64,000 nt of DNA. Source: Trifolium pratense. Its lineage: Eukaryota > Streptophyta > Magnoliopsida > Fabales > Fabaceae. The DNA lies in NCBI RefSeq assembly GCF_020283565.1, contig NC_060063.1, positions 5,664,563 to 5,728,562 of the forward strand. Direction: 5' to 3'. Shown here one piece after another: positions 60,301-64,000 of the stretch; the stretch's first letter is position 1, and each line of letters starts with the position of its first letter. Under the pieces are notes generated by a model. The model ran no database searches, was not told the DNA's origin, and saw only the letters and a list, made by a program, of their open reading frames with translations. The translations under genes and the position numbers were made by a program.

Positions 60301-61030
60301 TGAACAAAACCATCGGTTGCCTCTCATTGAAGGAGTGAATCTAGAAGATCCAACTGGATATAGCAGTCTTGTTGGACGTCTCATTTATCTGACCATTACT
60401 CATCCTGAGTTATCTTATTGTGTTCACATTCTAGCTCAATTCATGCAAAACCCAAAACTTGAGCATTGGAATGTAGCTCTACGTGTGGTTCGGTACTTGA
60501 AAGGTAATCCTGGTCAGGGAATTCTTCTGAGTGTTGATTGTGATTTACGTCTATATGGATATTGTGATGCCGATTGGGCCGGTTGTCCTCTCACTAGACG
60601 ATCTTTGACAGCATACTTTGTGATGTTGGGTAACTCTCCAATCTCGTGGAAGACTAAGAAGCAAACCAAAGTGTCTCGCTCTTCAGCTGAAGCGGAGTAT
60701 CGTTCAATGGCTGCAGCTACTTGTGAGCTTAAGTGGTTGAAAGAATTGTTGATTTCTCTTGGCGTTGCGCATTCTGATCCAATGCACCTTTACTGTGATA
60801 GTCAATCTGCTCTCCACGTTGCTAATAATCCAGTGCTTCACGAACGTACAAAACATATCGAGGTGGATTGTCATTTTGTGAGAGATGAAATTGCCAAGGG
60901 AAATATTCAACCTAAGTATGTCCACACTTCAACACAACTTGTTGATATTCTAACGAAGGCTTTGGGAAAACGACAGTTTGACGCTCTTCTTTCCAAGTTG
61001 GGTGTTCTTCATATTCACACTCCAACTTGA
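57377..61030 (+). pseudogene. Copia gag-pol, inactivated
   Basis: Gag starts at 57377 ('SPYDLYSSDNPGNIITQVQL'; retrotran_gag type) and holds a CX2CX4HX4C knuckle 'CSYCKRSGHDVDSC' (58180-58221). Protease 'WIIDTGASHHMT' is near 58522. Pre-integrase 'ELWHRRMGHPSSKMVNML' and an integrase with all three acidic residues ('IHCDLWG', 'LRSDNGTKF', 'GRVERKH') follow. After 'LLGRGYRVKKPRC' it jumps at about 60062 to 'VFVDDIVISGN', so most of the reverse-transcriptase fingers and palm are deleted. RNase H ('DADWAGCPLTRRSLTAY', 'SSAEAEYRSMAAAT', 'YCDSQSALHV') ends at 61030. Stops are at 57539, 57542, 57817, 58417 and 60194, with frameshifts near 57555 and 59690. Confidence 0.92.
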
Positions 61031-61037
61031 GGGGGGG

Positions 61038-61262
61038 TATTAGGAAATAAGAGATATCATATTTTGTCATTAGTTTCTTCACACCAGATCTGCATAGTAT
61101 TATTTTCTTTCTTTTTGTACTTAGGATCTTTCATTATTAGCCATAATTCCTAGAAATTTGTAGTGATGTTTGAGATACTTAGCTAGTTGTACACTGTGTA
61201 TATATTCATGGTCTGTGAATCAATATATGATATGGTTTTTTCTACCTCGTCCTCATTCTTTA
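61038..61262 (+). repeat. Right LTR of the Copia element
   Basis: 225 bp, seven differences from the left LTR, directly after the purine tract GAGGGGGGG. Confidence 0.92.
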
Positions 61263-61267
61263 TCCTG

Positions 61268-62272
61268 GTTCGGCCAAAAACAAAGGGCCTACTCTAGTCC
61301 CTAAGAAAAGCACCTTGAGATTTCACTAAACCAAACTTTTATAACAGGATAAGCTAATAACCTTTGCAACCGAGAACTCTCAACACAAACAATGTGATAT
61401 CACCTCCCTTGTGCAAGAGCCTCTAAACCAAGAGATATCACCTCTTTTGAAAATCTTTGGATCACATCCAATACAATAGAAATTACAAGATTGAAAGATT
61501 ACACCAAATGTGTAGATATAACAAATTGAAGCACTAAGTACTACAAGATAAACTATGTAATATAAAACAGCTCTAAAAAATATATATTAGTAATAAGTGT
61601 AAAAATAATGAGAGTGATGAGTATTATTTTTTATATGATTTTGATGCCAAAATTTCGTCGTTGAAAGAGCAGTCACAAACACTTATTTATAGTGAAAAAT
61701 AGTGTTATGCAGTAAATAAAATATGCCCGTTGTAACGCTCAACATGCTATTGCAGCCAAATAGCCGTTGGTAATTAAGATGAAAAAAGCCGTTAATCCAT
61801 TTCCATATATAACTATAATTGAATGTGCCTTTTAAGAAGAAAATAAGATCATGAAGGATATAATCCATTCATGCTACATTCAATTATTTTAAAAGGAATA
61901 TCACAATACTAAAATTGGAATTAAAACTGATTATGGATTTTTCACAATTGAATATTAGTTAAGTCATGCAAAAATATTATTTTTATAAGCTCAAAATAAA
62001 TTATGTAATTTTCTAAAATAATTATGCAAAAATATTTTTATGCAAAATCACATGTAACTAAAAATCATTGTGAGTGTGTGATATATTTTCAAGAGAGCTT
62101 TTTCTACTACTCACATGAGGGTCCTAAAAATATATGGATTACAACTCAATAAGTCTATGACCCAAGTCTTGAAAACTTTATCCTCTTTTCCGCTTTTTGC
62201 ATCATTGTCATTCTTAAACTTCTTTTGTCAATCATCAAAACCACAATGTTCTTGTCAAGGCATATATTCACA
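61268..62272 (-). repeat. Main part of the SIRE-like LTR
   Basis: No gene. Read on the minus strand this is the LTR from its TGTGAATATATGCC start down to the Copia insertion point at 'atcctg'. It continues on the other side at 57103-56946, where 'aagagggggtgaattgtg' occurs. Only one copy of this LTR is inside the window. Confidence 0.55.
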
Positions 62273-62287
62273 TTCTCCCCCTTTTTG
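62273..62287 (-). other. Polypurine tract of the SIRE-like element
   Basis: On the minus strand AAAAAGGGGGAGAA sits directly before the LTR start TG. 'catcatcaaaaaggggga' is a typical polypurine region of this retroelement group. Confidence 0.7.
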
Positions 62288-62499
62288 ATGATGACAAACA
62301 TCTCATGGTGAGATTTGCTTAGCGAAGGGGTTAGGATTAAAATAATCAATAACACATATATGTCAGAGATAAGTGCAGATTATTCTTCCCCTTTCTATAT
62401 GCAAAAATTTATAAACTACTCCCCCTGAAACATGCAAATCACACAACTCTCCCCCTTTTGGCATTATCAAAAAGCGGGAAAGAAATAATCATGACAAGG

Positions 62500-64000
62500 C
62501 ATATATTCAGGAAAAATAAATCATAAAAATAGTAAAGTGGAAAGAGTACGTAAAAAAAATTTACTTCCCATGAATTTGCAATTTCTTTTTGGAGAACTTT
62601 CAATAACATCGCCCCGCGATACATAGCCACTTTTTGGTGATAATAAGGACAACTCCTTTTTATCCCATATCATGTGCTTTGAATAGCCATTAAAGATATA
62701 ATATTTGAGTTCTTTGGCTCCAAGCACACCTACAACATAAAATCAAATTTTACCTTTTGGTACCCAAATAATTTTGGGTCCTTGAGAGTTAGCTTTAGGC
62801 AAAGTGTCATTTGAGATTCCTTCCCATCTATTATTTAAATATTGATTTTTTTTTCTCAAATTACAAATGGAGGAAGTATGACCATTTTTGTTGCAATAGA
62901 AACATTTAATAAAAGGTCTACTAAAAGTCTTGTTTGGGCTAAAATTTCTTTTAAAAGGTAAAGTGTGTCTTTTTGGTTGATAACCCAAACCGGCTTTATT
63001 ATAACTTGCCTTTTGATTACCCAAAATGATGTTTAATTTGTCTCTACCCATTGTGAATTTTGCAAGAACATTATTCAAATCTTCAACTTTATCTTTCAAG
63101 ATATTGTATTCATTACATTCAATATTTTTCTTTCTTGTGAACCCACTTGGGTTGGTGCATTGGTATTAGCTTGGGACCTGGGAGTGTGCTCCTCTTGAGG
63201 TCTGAGGTTCGATTCTCTCTGGTGCCAATTTGAGTGGGCTAATTTAGCTTCTTCAAAAAAAATATTTTCTTTCTTGTTTTCACAAGGGGTGCAAGTAGAT
63301 GCCTCACTTAGAGAAACTTCTTTCTCTTTAAGATCCTCTATTTCCTTAGTTAAAACATTAATTTTTGATTCAAGAGTGGAAATAGTTTTCTTAGAAGTAG
63401 AAACAATTTTTTTAAACTTACTAGACTCCTTATTTAATACTTCACAAATAAAGAGCAACTCATCATAAGTAAAGTTTGGCTCAGATTCAAATGAATTGAC
63501 CTCTTCTTCTTGATGAGCCATGAGACATATGTTTGTTTCCTCAATTTCAGATTCATCGGATGAGGTCATAATCATCCTAAGTAATGTATGATTTCCTTCT
63601 TTTTCTTTGCATTTATGCTTCATTGACTTCATGTCTTCTCTATTTTCTTTGATATTTGCTTTGAAGGCAAGTCTTTTATTTTGGTTTTCACCTTCTTCAC
63701 TCTCAAAGAGTCGATTTAATTTGAGCTCGTGTTCCTGCAATTTATTAAATAAAATAGCCAAATTCATAGACAATAAATTATTAGATTCCAAAATAGCGGT
63801 CACTTTGGGTTGCCAACATCGATTTAAGCATCCAAGAACTTTGTTAATTAAATCTTCATTTTCGAAATATTTTCCAAGTTCTCTGAGATGATTTATTATA
63901 CGAATGAATCGTTTTTGCATATGTTGTATGCTTTCTCCCAATTGCATCCTAAATAATTCATACTCATGAATCAATGTGTTCATCCTAGCCCTCTTGACCT
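62500..64000 (-). pseudogene. SIRE-like gag and protease remnant
   Basis: The frame enters from beyond 64000 ('VKRARMNTLIHEYELFRM') and reads the gag helical region ('LGESIQHMQKRFIRIINHL', 'CWQPKVTAILESNNLLSMNL', 'KLQEHELKLNRLFESEEGEN'). A coiled-coil part follows ('TLESKINVLTKEIEDLKEKE'). At 63260-63121 a SINE plus its target duplication (140 bp) interrupts and shifts the frame. The next frame gives 'DKVEDLNNVLAKFTMGRDKL' and the zinc knuckle 'CFYCNKNGHTSSIC' (near 62900). Then a degenerate protease region follows ('YSKHMIWDKKELSLLSPKSG') whose Asp-Ser-Gly site now reads FNG. Nothing of integrase or RT follows. Confidence 0.8.
63139..63260 (+). mobile_element. tRNA-derived SINE inside gag
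   Basis: A-box string 'ttggtgcattgg' (63152) and B box 'ggttcgattctc' (63206) are followed by a short body and an A-run. The flanks carry the duplication 'aatattttctttcttgt' (63121-63138 with one extra T, 63261-63277). It differs in sequence from the SINE family at 45389. At 122 bp it shifts the gag frame. Confidence 0.85.

Larger units (their letters stand above)
57109..61262 (+). mobile_element. Copia LTR retrotransposon with both LTRs
   Basis: Two 225-bp LTRs (57109-57333 and 61038-61262) differ at seven positions. The perfect 5-bp duplication TCCTG flanks the element (57104-57108, 61263-61267). LTRs start TATTAGG and end TTCTTTA, not the usual TG..CA. A purine tract GAGGGGGGG precedes the right LTR. 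The gag-pol interior is a pseudogene. Confidence 0.93.
56946..64000 (-). mobile_element. SIRE-like Copia element, truncated and running off the window
   Basis: On the minus strand the order is gag, a protease scrap, a polypurine tract at 62287-62273 and an LTR starting TGTGAATATATGCC at 62272. The LTR continues to about 56946 if the Copia element at 57109-61262 is removed (LTR about 1.17 kb). Most of pol (integrase, reverse transcriptase, RNase H) is absent between gag-protease and the polypurine tract, so it is an internally deleted copy. The left border with LINE ORF1 is approximate because the other end lies outside the window. Confidence 0.65.

Noticed and set aside
63607..63891. 94-codon plus-strand frame
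   Set aside because: Antisense shadow of the SIRE-like gag.

Overview
The window is nuclear DNA of a flowering plant. Supporting signs are spliced genes with GT..AG introns, a cytochrome P450 of the plant CYP86 clan, a pectin methylesterase/invertase inhibitor, and a dense load of plant transposons (CACTA, Mutator-like, Helitron-like, LINE, Copia and Gypsy-type LTRs, tRNA-derived SINEs). Several element families look like those of papilionoid legumes such as clover or Medicago. That is an inference from memory of the families, not a database result. Most of the window is AT-rich and repeat-derived, and only two ordinary host genes look intact.

Layout. 1-9.7 kb: degraded repeats, a 1.1-kb Mutator-like element, a possible small secreted-peptide gene with mini-exons (4198-4401) and a two-exon relic of an RPA/DUF223 OB-fold gene (minus strand, 7563-7896). 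9.7-18.3 kb: a candidate Helitron ending in a perfect 18-bp palindrome plus CTAGT. It holds a possible captured first exon and a 2.85-kb tandem duplication. 19.3-20.7 kb: an intact single-exon PMEI gene (20200-20727) with a truncated 5' duplicate upstream. 21.5-22.1 kb: a LINE tail relic.

22.4-33.3 kb: a complete-ended 10.9-kb CACTA (En/Spm) transposon with ATA target duplications and GC-rich subterminal repeats. Its tnp2/TNPD-like transposase gene is dead, through many stops and a solo LTR with CAATT duplication. Its TNPA-like gene (28820-32422) is readable over four exons in consistent phase, with a likely late nonsense codon. Another TIR element carrying a six-unit hairpin array sits in its first intron. 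33.3-38.5 kb: LINE and CACTA scraps. 38555-40075: an intact, intronless CYP96A-like P450 with an unusual I-helix motif. 40-46.8 kb: SINEs, a 643-bp Mutator-like element, a MITE and a segmental duplication.

46.8-64.0 kb: a nest of retroelements. A minus-strand LINE is the host. It was invaded by three solo LTRs with matching target duplications, one of which was itself invaded by a fourth. It then meets a SIRE-like Copia element that runs off the window. That element holds a complete 4.15-kb Copia element (225-bp LTRs, TCCTG duplications) and a SINE with a 17-18-bp duplication. No rRNA gene, true tRNA gene or CRISPR array was seen.
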